From: Arcobacter sp. CECT 8986
GTDB taxonomy: Bacteria; Campylobacterota; Campylobacteria; Campylobacterales; Arcobacteraceae
DNA length: 64,000 nt
Assembly (NCBI RefSeq): GCF_004116725.1
Contig: NZ_PDKG01000003.1
Location: 62,001 to 126,000 of the forward strand
Direction: 5' to 3'
Position numbers and translations under genes: made by a program. Shown here piece by piece: positions 40,030 through 48,323 of this stretch. How positions within the stretch are numbered: position 1 is the first letter of the stretch; each line of letters begins with the position of its first letter. A model generated the notes under the pieces. The model saw only the letters and a list, made by a program, of their open reading frames with translations, searched no databases and was not told where the DNA came from.

Positions 40030-40509
40030 ATGGATTCAATAAAATTAGCAGAAAAATACAACAAAAAAGCACCTGCAAATAAAAAAAAATCTAAGCTAGA
40101 TAAACATAATGAAGCAATTAAATATTTATTGGATAACAATCATAGTTTACTTTCTGTTCAGAATTTTTTAGAAAGTGAATGTAAATGTAAAGTTGCCTAT
40201 TCTACATTAAGAGATTATTGCAATAGAAGATTTAACAATAAAAGTGAAACTGAACAAGCTGCTAAAAAATATGAAGAGATTAAATCACATTGTGCTAATT
40301 TAAGAAAAAATTTTTTTTCAGAAGAAGAAAAAACTAATATAAAATCAATTGTTGAAACAATAGATTATTTTGTTAAAAAATCTTTTAACAGTAATACTAA
40401 AAATACTCCAGATAATTTAGTAAATGTATCAAATGAAACTGCTAGTGATGATGCAATTTCAGATTATGCAAAAGTTGCCAATATGAGAAAAGAAAACAAA
40501 TTTGGATAA
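40030..40509 (+). CDS. TraK/MobC-like relaxosome accessory protein
   Basis: A 159-residue basic protein. The N-terminal part (KSKLDKHNEAIKYLLDNNHSL, then CKVAYSTLRDYCNRRF) has the helix-turn-helix pattern of TraK-like mobilization proteins that bind near oriT. The remainder is a helical charged region. It is divergent from the relaxase-like gene, and AAGGA precedes the ATG. A role as a repressor is also possible. Confidence 0.65.
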   Translation: MDSIKLAEKYNKKAPANKKKSKLDKHNEAIKYLLDNNHSLLSVQNFLESECKCKVAYSTLRDYCNRRFNNKSETEQAAKKYEEIKSHCANLRKNFFSEEEKTNIKSIVETIDYFVKKSFNSNTKNTPDNLVNVSNETASDDAISDYAKVANMRKENKFG

Positions 40510-40543
40510 AATTATTTATAAATCAAAACTTAAATTTAGATAG

Positions 40544-40563
40544 TTTCGCACTATTTCGCACTA
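40544..40563 (+). repeat. Perfect tandem repeat TTTCGCACTA x2
   Basis: Two adjacent 10-base copies lie 10-29 bases upstream of the zeta-like gene, overlapping its expected promoter or leader. The complementary core GTGCGAA also occurs at 39804-39810 in the candidate oriT. This looks like an operator or relaxosome-protein site. Confidence 0.6.
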
Positions 40564-40572
40564 AGGATTAAA

Positions 40573-41367
40573 ATGAGTGAAAAAGATTTAATCAACTATG
40601 CAAAAACCTTATTAAACAATACTCTTACACTTGATGAAAAAACTATAACTGAACTTGCATATAAAGAAATAAAATTTAAGAAAGTACTTTTAGAAGATGT
40701 CTTTCTTAGAAACAAAAATAAAGACAAGAAGGCATTTTTTATATTTGGTGGATATGGTTCAGGTAAAAAAGAGTTTGCAAGTGCATTAAATGAACTTTAT
40801 CAAATTGATTTTATAGAGCATACAGAAATAAAAAAGTATTGCAAATACTATAATGGTATAAATTCACATTTATTTGAAAAAGCAAGTTTAGAAGGTGTTA
40901 ATATTCTTATGAATACTGTTTTAAATAAAAGTTACTCTTTTATTTTAGATGATAAATTTTTTGAGTTTATAGATAGTGCTTTAGAAAAGAATTATGAGAT
41001 TGAAATAAATTTTGTATATAGACCTTTAAATATCGTAATAAAAAGTACAGAAATCCTTGAAAATACTATTTATAGTGAGTTCATAAGCTCTATAAATGCT
41101 GTAAATAAAATAAAAGAAAAATACTCAAATGTAAGATTGAATTTTTATGATCTTCATAATGATTTAGTTTTTAAAGATATTAACAGTTTAGATAAAGTTA
41201 TGCAAAATGATATTAAATTTGCAAAAGATTTTTTATTAAAAAATTGTGATTTGGCTTTTAGAAAGCTGCAAGAGGTAATAAATACAGATTATCCAATTAA
41301 AAAAATAAAGTTATCTGATACTATGAAAAAGAACTTAGATAAGTTAGGAATAAAATACAATGATTAA
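40573..41367 (+). CDS. Zeta-toxin-like P-loop protein with degenerate Walker A
   Basis: A 264-residue protein with a kinase-like N-terminal half: FFIFGGYGSGKKEFASALNEL (Walker A position, residues 51-60) and later NKSYSFILDDKFFEF, as in zeta toxins. The usual Ser/Thr after GK is replaced by Lys, so normal Mg-ATP binding is doubtful. Zeta toxins phosphorylate UDP-GlcNAc and need an epsilon antitoxin; none is evident. The next two genes overlap it, forming an operon. AAGGA precedes the ATG. Confidence 0.55.
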   Translation: MSEKDLINYAKTLLNNTLTLDEKTITELAYKEIKFKKVLLEDVFLRNKNKDKKAFFIFGGYGSGKKEFASALNELYQIDFIEHTEIKKYCKYYNGINSHLFEKASLEGVNILMNTVLNKSYSFILDDKFFEFIDSALEKNYEIEINFVYRPLNIVIKSTEILENTIYSEFISSINAVNKIKEKYSNVRLNFYDLHNDLVFKDINSLDKVMQNDIKFAKDFLLKNCDLAFRKLQEVINTDYPIKKIKLSDTMKKNLDKLGIKYND

Positions 41368-41665
41368 ACATTTTGGAATTAAAATTATCATGAATGAAGA
41401 AAAAATTATAAATGATAATAAATATGATTTGGATTTAGTATATAAAGAGATAGATAGACTTGCAGAATTTGCAGGAATGAAAAAGATAGATAAATATAAC
41501 TATATTTCTAAAAATGATTCACCCAGTGAATTAGGTTGTTTTGCATTTACTAATCTTGAAGAGCATAAGTGGTTTATAGAAAATATAAAAGAGTGGTTAT
41601 GGTACACCCCCAAAGATGGCATCTTAGATATTATTGAATTTATAAAAAATAGGAGCTATAAATGA
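41360..41665 (+). CDS. Small unknown protein in the zeta-like operon
   Basis: A 101-residue acidic-to-neutral protein, not recognised, with a central LYKEIDRLAEFAGMKK helix and a KEWLWYTPKDG segment near the C-terminus. Its ATG overlaps the stop of the zeta-like gene, and its own stop overlaps the start of the phosphoesterase gene, so the three are translated together. AGGA lies upstream of the ATG at 41360; a second ATG at 41393 is a weaker choice. It could be an antitoxin, but there is no motif to prove it. Confidence 0.65.
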   Translation: MIKHFGIKIIMNEEKIINDNKYDLDLVYKEIDRLAEFAGMKKIDKYNYISKNDSPSELGCFAFTNLEEHKWFIENIKEWLWYTPKDGILDIIEFIKNRSYK

Positions 41666-42501
41666 AAATAGATATATTAAGTGATTTACATATAGATTTT
41701 TATTTTAATCCTAAAGAAAAAATAGAAGATCAACAAATAAAAAAACTATATGATCCTATTATTAAAAAAGATAATAGAGAAATTGGTGATGTCCTTATTG
41801 TTGCAGGAGATATAGGACATTATAATCATCAAAATATAAAAGTATTAAAATACTTTAAAGAACACTATTATAAGCATATAATCTGTATTCTTGGAAATCA
41901 TGATTATTATTTAGTTGGTAAAGATTCAAAGCTTCAATTTAAAGATTCATTTGCAAGAGCTGAAGAAATGAGATTAAGAATTAATAGAGAAGAAAATCTA
42001 TATTGTCTTGATGGAAATATAATAGAAATAGAGGGAATTAAATTTGGGGGTTGTGATTCTTGGTATAACGATGGTTATTTAAAAAGAAGATTTCCAAATG
42101 GAGATTTTCCAGTTAAATCAACTAATCAAATGTGGCATAACTGTATGAATGATTCTAACTTTTTATTTGGTATAGAAAATTATAATGATATATTTGAAAT
42201 TGAGAAACCTAAAATTGAAGCAGTTTATCAAAATTGTGATGTAATGATAACTCATATAAATCCATCATGTAAAGATGAAAATATGAGTGAAAGATATCAA
42301 AATAATCAAACAAATACATTCTTTACTTTTGAGGGAGAAAAATATTTAAAAAATGGTTCTATGAAATATTGGATATTTGGACATACTCATGAAGAGCTTG
42401 AGTATAAAGAACATAATGTTAAATGTATTTGTAATCCATTTGGATACCCTAGTGAAAGTGGATTTGGTGTATGGGTTAATATTAGACAAATAGAGGTTTA
42501 A
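41662..42501 (+). CDS. Calcineurin-like metallophosphoesterase
   Basis: A 279-residue enzyme with the dinuclear-metal motifs in order: SDLHIDFYF (D-x-H), GDVLIVAGDIGHY (GDxG-like), ILGNHDYY (GNHD), MITHINPSC and IFGHTHEEL (GHxH). Substrates in this superfamily include phosphodiesters, cyclic nucleotides, Ap4A and nucleic acids; this one cannot be assigned. The start overlaps the previous stop (ATGA) and has AGGAG. Last gene of the unit, followed by a terminator-like hairpin. Confidence 0.9.
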   Translation: MKIDILSDLHIDFYFNPKEKIEDQQIKKLYDPIIKKDNREIGDVLIVAGDIGHYNHQNIKVLKYFKEHYYKHIICILGNHDYYLVGKDSKLQFKDSFARAEEMRLRINREENLYCLDGNIIEIEGIKFGGCDSWYNDGYLKRRFPNGDFPVKSTNQMWHNCMNDSNFLFGIENYNDIFEIEKPKIEAVYQNCDVMITHINPSCKDENMSERYQNNQTNTFFTFEGEKYLKNGSMKYWIFGHTHEELEYKEHNVKCICNPFGYPSESGFGVWVNIRQIEV

Positions 42502-42509
42502 ATAGTACC

Positions 42510-42548
42510 AGGTAAAAAAATTACCTAGGATGTTGTTGTTTTTTTATT
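42510..42548 (+). terminator. Terminator after the phosphoesterase gene
   Basis: AGGTAA and TTACCT form a 6-bp stem around five A, followed by a T-rich stretch. A second inverted repeat CAATCTTT/AAAGATTG follows at 42557-42584 and may be part of the same terminator region or the leader of the next gene. Confidence 0.6.
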
Positions 42549-42619
42549 TCAAAATGCAATCTTTTTTATAAAAAAGAAAGATTGATGTTATAATTTATAA
42601 AAATTATAAAGGCTATGAT

Positions 42620-42847
42620 ATGGAAGAGTTAGAACCAAACTATGAAATTCAAGTATTCAAAAAAGGTGAACACTATTGTATAGATAGTCATTATACTTAT
42701 AGTGATAATGAAACTACTGCATTAAGTGAAGTAATTGAACATTTTAAAGATATTTTTCCAGTTGATTCTTATGATTTTGTAGTAGAATATTGTGGAGAAC
42801 TTCAAAGCGATAGAGCTTATGAAATGTCTCTTGATTCAAACTTTTAA
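42620..42847 (+). CDS. Small strongly acidic protein
   Basis: A 75-residue protein with about 18 acidic and only four basic residues, giving a very low pI. No family is recognised. Small acidic proteins on mobile elements sometimes mimic DNA and inhibit restriction enzymes or other DNA-binding proteins, but this is only a hypothesis here. It is followed after 12 bases by a 57-residue gene on the same strand. Confidence 0.6.
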   Translation: MEELEPNYEIQVFKKGEHYCIDSHYTYSDNETTALSEVIEHFKDIFPVDSYDFVVEYCGELQSDRAYEMSLDSNF

Positions 42848-42859
42848 AAGGACCTTTTT

Positions 42860-43033
42860 ATGATTAAAAATTTAGATTTACTAAAAGATATGCCTTGTGA
42901 TATTAATGCAGATCTTAAATCAGCAAATGAAAAACTTCTTGAGCTTGAAAACTCTAACCTACCAAAACATAAAAAAGAACTTCAAATGAAAGTTTTAAGA
43001 GATATTATTAGAAATATAAAAGAGATTTCGTAA
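42860..43033 (+). CDS. Small charged helical protein
   Basis: A 57-residue frame (MIKNLDLLKDMP..., ending RNIKEIS) directly after the acidic gene, with AAAAGGA seven bases before the ATG. It appears to be all helix and neutral overall. The tight spacing and good ribosome site make it a likely real gene and a co-translated partner of the acidic protein. Function is unknown. Confidence 0.6.
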   Translation: MIKNLDLLKDMPCDINADLKSANEKLLELENSNLPKHKKELQMKVLRDIIRNIKEIS

Positions 43034-43048
43034 AATCTCTTTTATTGA

Positions 43049-43222
43049 TTATTTGGTTTTTAATTTCATAACTGTTTGTTGATTTTTAGAGATATAATCT
43101 TCTATGAATTTTCTAATCTCTTTTGATGCATCGCTATTATTTACTTTACAAATTTCTTTAAAAAGTTTATAGTGTTCTTCATCTAAAGTTAAACTTGTTT
43201 TTTTCAAAGTTCTTTTAAACAT
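43049..43222 (-). CDS. Small CopG-like (ribbon-helix-helix-like) protein
   Basis: A 57-residue basic protein: TSLTLDEEHYKLFKEICKVNNSDASKEIRKFIEDYI fits a strand followed by two helices, as in CopG/Arc-type DNA-binding proteins. I choose the ATG at 43222, which overlaps the stop of the upstream SHOCT gene by eight bases; a longer frame reaching 43270 lies mostly inside that gene. It may regulate the element. Confidence 0.6.
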   Translation of the reverse strand: MFKRTLKKTSLTLDEEHYKLFKEICKVNNSDASKEIRKFIEDYISKNQQTVMKLKTK

Positions 43223-43634
43223 TAAGAAACTCTCTTTTTTTATTTTCATACTCTTCTGGAGTAATTGCACCTTTCTCTTTCAGATCATACCAATAATTCA
43301 AATCATGCTTTTTATCAAAATTATTTGAAGTACTATAATATTTTTCATATATTTCTTTAGCCACATTATCATAAATAGATACATTATTCTTCTTTCTATA
43401 ATTTCTAACTCGCCATTCATACCACAATCCAGGAATAAAAAGAGCTAAAAATAAAATTAAATTGTCAAGCTCATAATTTCCAGTAATGACTAAACCTAAT
43501 TTTTGAGTATTAAAAAATCTTATCACTCCTACAAATATCGCTAAAAATATGAACAATTGAATATATTTACCAATTCTCACCGAAATATGATCTACAAAAA
43601 CGCCATGTTTTTTTTCTACATCTTTTAAAGTCAT
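43215..43634 (-). CDS. Membrane protein with SHOCT-like C-terminus
   Basis: A 139-residue protein with two membrane helices (about 25-45 and 60-80), a cytoplasmic region and a C-terminal short domain LNYWYDLKEKGAITPEEYENKKREFL, matching the SHOCT pattern (L..L...G.IT..Ey...K...L). SHOCT domains are found at the ends of many bacterial proteins, with no fixed function. Overlaps the RHH-like gene downstream. Confidence 0.75.
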   Translation of the reverse strand: MTLKDVEKKHGVFVDHISVRIGKYIQLFIFLAIFVGVIRFFNTQKLGLVITGNYELDNLILFLALFIPGLWYEWRVRNYRKKNNVSIYDNVAKEIYEKYYSTSNNFDKKHDLNYWYDLKEKGAITPEEYENKKREFLNV

Positions 43635-43722
43635 GAAAACTCCTTTTTTATACCTTAATTATACCGTTTTTAGTGGTATAAATCAAGGTTTTTTTATAAC
43701 TATTATTTGAATTTTTATATTT

Positions 43723-46221
43723 TTAAATACGATTACCCCAAGCTGAACTCTCATTTTTCATTGATTCAATAGAATCATCTAAAGCTCTACTTCCTTGTAC
43801 TTCTATAACTTCAAATAAAGTATTGTGAAGTGATATTATCAATTTATAAATTATTACAATACTAAAAACAGCAACTGCTATCTCTATAAAACCATCAAAA
43901 AAATAGATTCTCATTTTATCAATCCAACCAAAAATGAAATTATTTTGTTGTAAACTATTATTTTCCAACATTCCAATAATAATCTTCTTCCCAAAAACAT
44001 CACCAATAGTATGAATTAAAGAACTTGCAGTAATTGCTAACCAAACTGATAAAACAAATATAGGAAGCTCTAGCATTGTTGCAAAGATTTTCATTGTAAA
44101 TCTTGAAATAGCTTGAATATTCTCTCTTGCAAACATAATAGGCATCATAAATAAACTTGCAAAATGAAAACTAAATATTTTAATCATGATGACTACGAAT
44201 CTTAATAATCCAATAATAACAACTCCCAGAATAGGAGTTATTTCAAGCATAGTTTCAGCAACTTGATAAGCAAGTGCCAAACCAACTAAGCCCTTTGCAG
44301 CTTCTGCTACAATGATTCCTGCAGCTGCACCAATTAAACCAGTAAACCAAGAACCTATTCCTCCACCTGCAATACTTCCTGAAGTCGTGCCAAAAGCCAT
44401 ACCAATTTTTTTTGCGTTATCAACTCCAATGTTATATATAGTTCCTGCTCCTGGAACAAACATGTAAGGTATTGAACTCATTATCATGTGAGTACCCCAT
44501 GAATCTTCTTTAACATCTTCATTTAACTTTTCTAATACTTCATTTCTGTTAGTTTTATATAGTCCACCTATATATTCTGTTTGCATTTTAGTAACTGGAA
44601 GTCCTAAAACTGAAAGATACCCCCAGTCTCTATAGAGTTCATATTGGAATTTAATTAAACCTTCTAGCATTGGGATTTTATTCCCTGCGTTAGCTCCTTG
44701 ATTATTTAAATCATAAAACATTTCTTCATGGTCTTTTTCTTTTTGCGTAAAGTTTAAGTGATTATAATAGTTTTTTCCACACGAACTTAATGAATAAACG
44801 GGATAGTAGTTGTCAAGTGGATTATTAGCATTAACTTTATTTAGAACACTTGTATTATAAGAACTGCTACTTCTAACTTCTCCATCTTTTACTGAATAGT
44901 AAAGTGATGATGTGCTTCCACCTATTCTTGAATTAACAAATGCCCATTTCTCACTTATAGGAAATGGTTGATTAGGATCTTTTGAATATTGATACTTTCC
45001 GTTACCATCTTTCAAACCTGGAATATTAAAAATATTCTCATTACAAATATCTTGAATGTTATCTGTAAAATCAGTTAATTTCTTAGCTTGTTCAAATCCT
45101 GCTGAAGTTTGAATAATTTGGTCTTTTGTACCGACACCTGCTTTATCAATAATTGATTTTATTTCATTATCTAAAATTACCTTAGTTGCTTTATCCGCCC
45201 AAGAGCTAAACAAATTATATCCGTCTTTTTCAAATTCTTGATATTTTGATTTCATTAAATCATACTCTTGTACAACTTCCCCATATTGATTAGTGATCTG
45301 TTCTTTAAAGCTTGTAGGGAAAAAAAGTAAAACACCAAGTATCAAACCAGCTGTATAAGGAGAAAATTTTTCATGATTTTGTTTATCTTCTGCTTTTGAT
45401 GATACATGAGATAAGAACTTGCTCCCTAATCCCCAAACACCAAAGAAACCAACTAGCAAAATTAAATAAGCCATTGATATATCAGATAACCCAGTATAGA
45501 CACTAAAAAGATTTTCTGCGTCAGTAAGAATATACTCTCTGTTATCAATAAAATCATTAGAATTTTCATCATAATAACTTGAAGCAAAGTTATCTTTTAA
45601 TTGAAGCTTATTGGTTGCTGCTGTTGCTTCATAATCAATAATATCTGTATCTGTTAAAATAGCAGCTGTTAATAGTTGTGGTATTGTTAAATACTCTTTA
45701 TTAGCTGCGTATCGAGTTGAATTATAAATTGTTTCGATACTATCTTGCAAAGGTTTAAACTGTTGTTCTACAACACTTATTAACCCCTCATTCTCTTCTT
45801 CTGCTTTTTTCAAATCAAGTTTAAAATGCTTTTGTAAATTTGGATAGTGTGTATCAAATAACCCAACTGGATTATATAAATCGCCTTTTTTAGCAACCAT
45901 ACAAGTTACTAATCCTGCTTTTGCGTCAATATCGTAAATTGTAGCAGTCCATTCATCGCCGATAAATGAACAATTAATACTATTCATAATATTTTGTTTG
46001 GTGATATTCTCTGGAATCTCTCTAGTTAATTCAGCTTCATTAGTAATAATACCTCTTTTTACAAGAGCTTCATTTGTAAACTTAGATAAGTTATCTTGTT
46101 TGTACTTTTCCATATTACCATTTTTTAAATCTTCAATTGCAACTTTTGGATTAATTTCAGTAAATGCAAATAGACTATTTGCAAATAGAAATGTTGCTAA
46201 TAATATTTTAAAGACCTGCAT
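43723..46221 (-). CDS. TraG-N/DotA-like polytopic conjugation protein
   Basis: An 832-residue protein with a cleavable signal peptide (FKILLATFLFANSLFAF), a periplasmic stretch, two membrane helices near residues 250-310, a large Cys-containing periplasmic loop, then several membrane helices from about 625 to 805 and a short C-terminus. This is the layout of TraG N-terminal domain, DotA/TraY and related T4SS inner-membrane proteins, with no ATPase motif. It ends an operon of ParA, coiled-coil and small membrane proteins. Family assignment by eye is not decisive. Confidence 0.6.
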   Translation of the reverse strand: MQVFKILLATFLFANSLFAFTEINPKVAIEDLKNGNMEKYKQDNLSKFTNEALVKRGIITNEAELTREIPENITKQNIMNSINCSFIGDEWTATIYDIDAKAGLVTCMVAKKGDLYNPVGLFDTHYPNLQKHFKLDLKKAEEENEGLISVVEQQFKPLQDSIETIYNSTRYAANKEYLTIPQLLTAAILTDTDIIDYEATAATNKLQLKDNFASSYYDENSNDFIDNREYILTDAENLFSVYTGLSDISMAYLILLVGFFGVWGLGSKFLSHVSSKAEDKQNHEKFSPYTAGLILGVLLFFPTSFKEQITNQYGEVVQEYDLMKSKYQEFEKDGYNLFSSWADKATKVILDNEIKSIIDKAGVGTKDQIIQTSAGFEQAKKLTDFTDNIQDICNENIFNIPGLKDGNGKYQYSKDPNQPFPISEKWAFVNSRIGGSTSSLYYSVKDGEVRSSSSYNTSVLNKVNANNPLDNYYPVYSLSSCGKNYYNHLNFTQKEKDHEEMFYDLNNQGANAGNKIPMLEGLIKFQYELYRDWGYLSVLGLPVTKMQTEYIGGLYKTNRNEVLEKLNEDVKEDSWGTHMIMSSIPYMFVPGAGTIYNIGVDNAKKIGMAFGTTSGSIAGGGIGSWFTGLIGAAAGIIVAEAAKGLVGLALAYQVAETMLEITPILGVVIIGLLRFVVIMIKIFSFHFASLFMMPIMFARENIQAISRFTMKIFATMLELPIFVLSVWLAITASSLIHTIGDVFGKKIIIGMLENNSLQQNNFIFGWIDKMRIYFFDGFIEIAVAVFSIVIIYKLIISLHNTLFEVIEVQGSRALDDSIESMKNESSAWGNRI

Positions 46222-46840
46222 ATCTTCTCCTTTTATTTTTTCTTACAAAATAATCCAGGATTAACATAAGAGCTATGAAAATAATTGAATAAGAAATCAT
46301 GAAAATATTAAAATCATATAGGAATCTTATGTAAGCTTCTTTTGATGGTTGATTATTGTAATAATCCATAAAAGCCGATATTAAAATATCTTCCAAAAAC
46401 AGATATAAGAAACAATATAGAGCTAAATATATAAGAGTTCTAAAGAACCCGTGCATATTTCTAAGTCTCCATTTCTCTAATCTATTTAGCTTAATAAAAT
46501 CTTGTTTTGATTTATATTCTTCAAGATATTTTTCAACATTGAAATTAGAAGAATAAAGAGCTTCATAAGCAGCAACACCAACAATAAAAACAATTGATAA
46601 CCATTTAACAAATAGGCCACAAAATAATAATAAACTTTGTGCGAAGACTGGAATTGAATCGTATGATCTAATATCTATTATTTGCCCTGCTTTCTCAATA
46701 ACAAAAACAAAAGATAAAACCAATAACATATAAAACCCATATCTAACCCATTTACTAACACTTCTAAGCATATAATATATGAAGCATGACTTATCGAATG
46801 TTGTTAGCCATGTAATAGCTAATCTCTCTGTAAAATTCAT
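46208..46840 (-). CDS. Four-helix inner-membrane protein of the T4SS-like operon
   Basis: A 210-residue protein with about four hydrophobic segments (around 35-52, 65-90, 130-150 and 175-195) and a cytoplasmic basic tail (RKNKRRRYAGL). The ATG at 46840 has GGGGG seven bases upstream and overlaps the previous stop as ATGA. Its own stop overlaps the start of the TraG-N-like gene by 14 bases. No family recognised. Confidence 0.7.
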   Translation of the reverse strand: MNFTERLAITWLTTFDKSCFIYYMLRSVSKWVRYGFYMLLVLSFVFVIEKAGQIIDIRSYDSIPVFAQSLLLFCGLFVKWLSIVFIVGVAAYEALYSSNFNVEKYLEEYKSKQDFIKLNRLEKWRLRNMHGFFRTLIYLALYCFLYLFLEDILISAFMDYYNNQPSKEAYIRFLYDFNIFMISYSIIFIALMLILDYFVRKNKRRRYAGL

Positions 46841-47310
46841 AATTTCCCCCAAGAATAAGTTTTTTGTTTTTCTTTGATATTTTCTAATAATACATAAGCT
46901 TCACTCTTTACAGCTTCATATCTTGTTTTATTCTTTTCCAGGTACTCAATCCAATAGTTAATATTTCTATCAATATTTTTATCTCTAAAATCAATAGGCT
47001 TATCAATTTCTAAAATTGGTAGATTAGGATACATTGCAAGAGTTCTCTCATATCTCTTTTGAGATTCTTTTGTTGCTGCTATTTGTTCAACTTTTTGTTG
47101 CTTCAATCTCTCAAGAACTTCTAAACCATTTTCATAATTAAGTACAAACTCAATCTTTTTAATGTTCTCTCCTGGTGTTGCTTCAAAACTTTGAAAAACT
47201 CTCAAGCTAGATAAATCTTTAAAATTATCAAAACCCATAAAACCAAGTACAAAAACTAAAGCTACAATAGGCAACCACATATTTATATTTTTAATTGTTT
47301 TTGTTTTCAT
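46837..47310 (-). CDS. Single-helix periplasmic coiled-coil protein
   Basis: A 157-residue protein with an N-terminal membrane anchor (WLPIVALVFVLGFMGF) and a periplasmic part rich in charged helix (LERLKQQKVEQIAATKESQKRYERTL). The layout resembles small pseudopilus or T4SS accessory proteins; none can be named. It overlaps both neighbours in the operon. Confidence 0.7.
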   Translation of the reverse strand: MKTKTIKNINMWLPIVALVFVLGFMGFDNFKDLSSLRVFQSFEATPGENIKKIEFVLNYENGLEVLERLKQQKVEQIAATKESQKRYERTLAMYPNLPILEIDKPIDFRDKNIDRNINYWIEYLEKNKTRYEAVKSEAYVLLENIKEKQKTYSWGKL

Positions 47311-47584
47311 TTCGAACTCCTAGTTTTAGTTTACGAATCTGTAAATATAATAAGGGTAGTTTTTCAATTAGTGCGTTAATTTTTTCTAACTCTTCTTCTT
47401 TTTCAAATGTATCTTTAATTTGCGTAAAAAGTGTTAGTAGTTTTTCTGCGTTTACTCCAACTGCGTATGGTGTGTTTTTATTAGCAAGAATATTTGCAAC
47501 CTTTTTTATATTAGAATTTAAAGTTTCTAATTCCTCATTTATAGCTTGTTTTACAAGCTTAGAATTATTAATACTCATAACCAT
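47291..47584 (-). CDS. Small helical protein of the T4SS-like operon
   Basis: A 97-residue, mostly helical cytoplasmic protein without membrane segments or known motifs. The ATG at 47584 has GGAG six bases upstream. It starts 10 bases after the coiled-coil protein gene ends and overlaps the anchored protein gene. Confidence 0.65.
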   Translation of the reverse strand: MVMSINNSKLVKQAINEELETLNSNIKKVANILANKNTPYAVGVNAEKLLTLFTQIKDTFEKEEELEKINALIEKLPLLYLQIRKLKLGVRNENKNN

Positions 47585-47594
47585 TTTAAACTCC

Positions 47595-48323
47595 TTATTT
47601 AAAAAAATAAAAAAATAAAGATGCTATTGCACCACCACCTGTAAAACAAAATAAAGATACAGCTATTATATATTTACTATTGATACTATCTTCATATTTT
47701 TCAGCAGTATCAATAAATTGTGAGAGTGTTTTAGTTGCTTTCTCAGCATTAGTATTAGCAGTTTTAATTGATTGTAAATCAATTTCTGCAAATTCACTTT
47801 TAATTGATTTATTGACATCATCAATTTCAGCTTTTAAACTTTCAGCTAATTCTGTCCTAAATTTATTGATTTCATCTAGCACTTTGTTGTAGATTTCATC
47901 GGTTCGCAAATCAAGTGAATTTTCAAAAATTTTTATTTTTTCTTCAATTTTTTCATTAAAATCTTTAATTACTTCATTAGTTATTTTAAAATCTGATTTA
48001 ATTTCTTCAAGCTCTTTAAATCTTTCCTGGTGTGCTTCATCAATTTTAGTTTCATTTTCTTCAACTTTTTCTTGTTGAGTTTCTAATTTTTTTGTAACAC
48101 GTTCGGCTTTATCCAGATATAATTGAAGTAACTTAATTTTATTATTTAATATTTGTTGTGCTCCATTTAATTGACTTATCAAACCCTCTTTTACTTTTCC
48201 ATCTGGCATATTTTGATCAATTAAACTACTTAAAATTTGAGTATTGACAACTGTCATCTCTTTAATTAATTTTTTAATATCAGTTGTATCAACAACCGAT
48301 ATTTTATTTTCATCAGCACTCAT
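47595..48323 (-). CDS. Tail-anchored coiled-coil protein
   Basis: A 242-residue protein with a long central coiled coil (about 60-205) and a C-terminal hydrophobic helix (YIIAVSLFCFTGGGAIASLFFYFFK) that would insert it in the membrane. Its start overlaps the ParA stop (ATGA). With ParA upstream, it may be the membrane partner that tethers or positions a complex; this is inference. Confidence 0.7.
   Translation of the reverse strand: MSADENKISVVDTTDIKKLIKEMTVVNTQILSSLIDQNMPDGKVKEGLISQLNGAQQILNNKIKLLQLYLDKAERVTKKLETQQEKVEENETKIDEAHQERFKELEEIKSDFKITNEVIKDFNEKIEEKIKIFENSLDLRTDEIYNKVLDEINKFRTELAESLKAEIDDVNKSIKSEFAEIDLQSIKTANTNAEKATKTLSQFIDTAEKYEDSINSKYIIAVSLFCFTGGGAIASLFFYFFK

Noticed and set aside
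43049-43270. Longer version of the small CopG-like protein starting at 43270
   Set aside because: The first 16 residues lie inside the SHOCT gene, and the ATG at 43222 gives the normal stop/start overlap.
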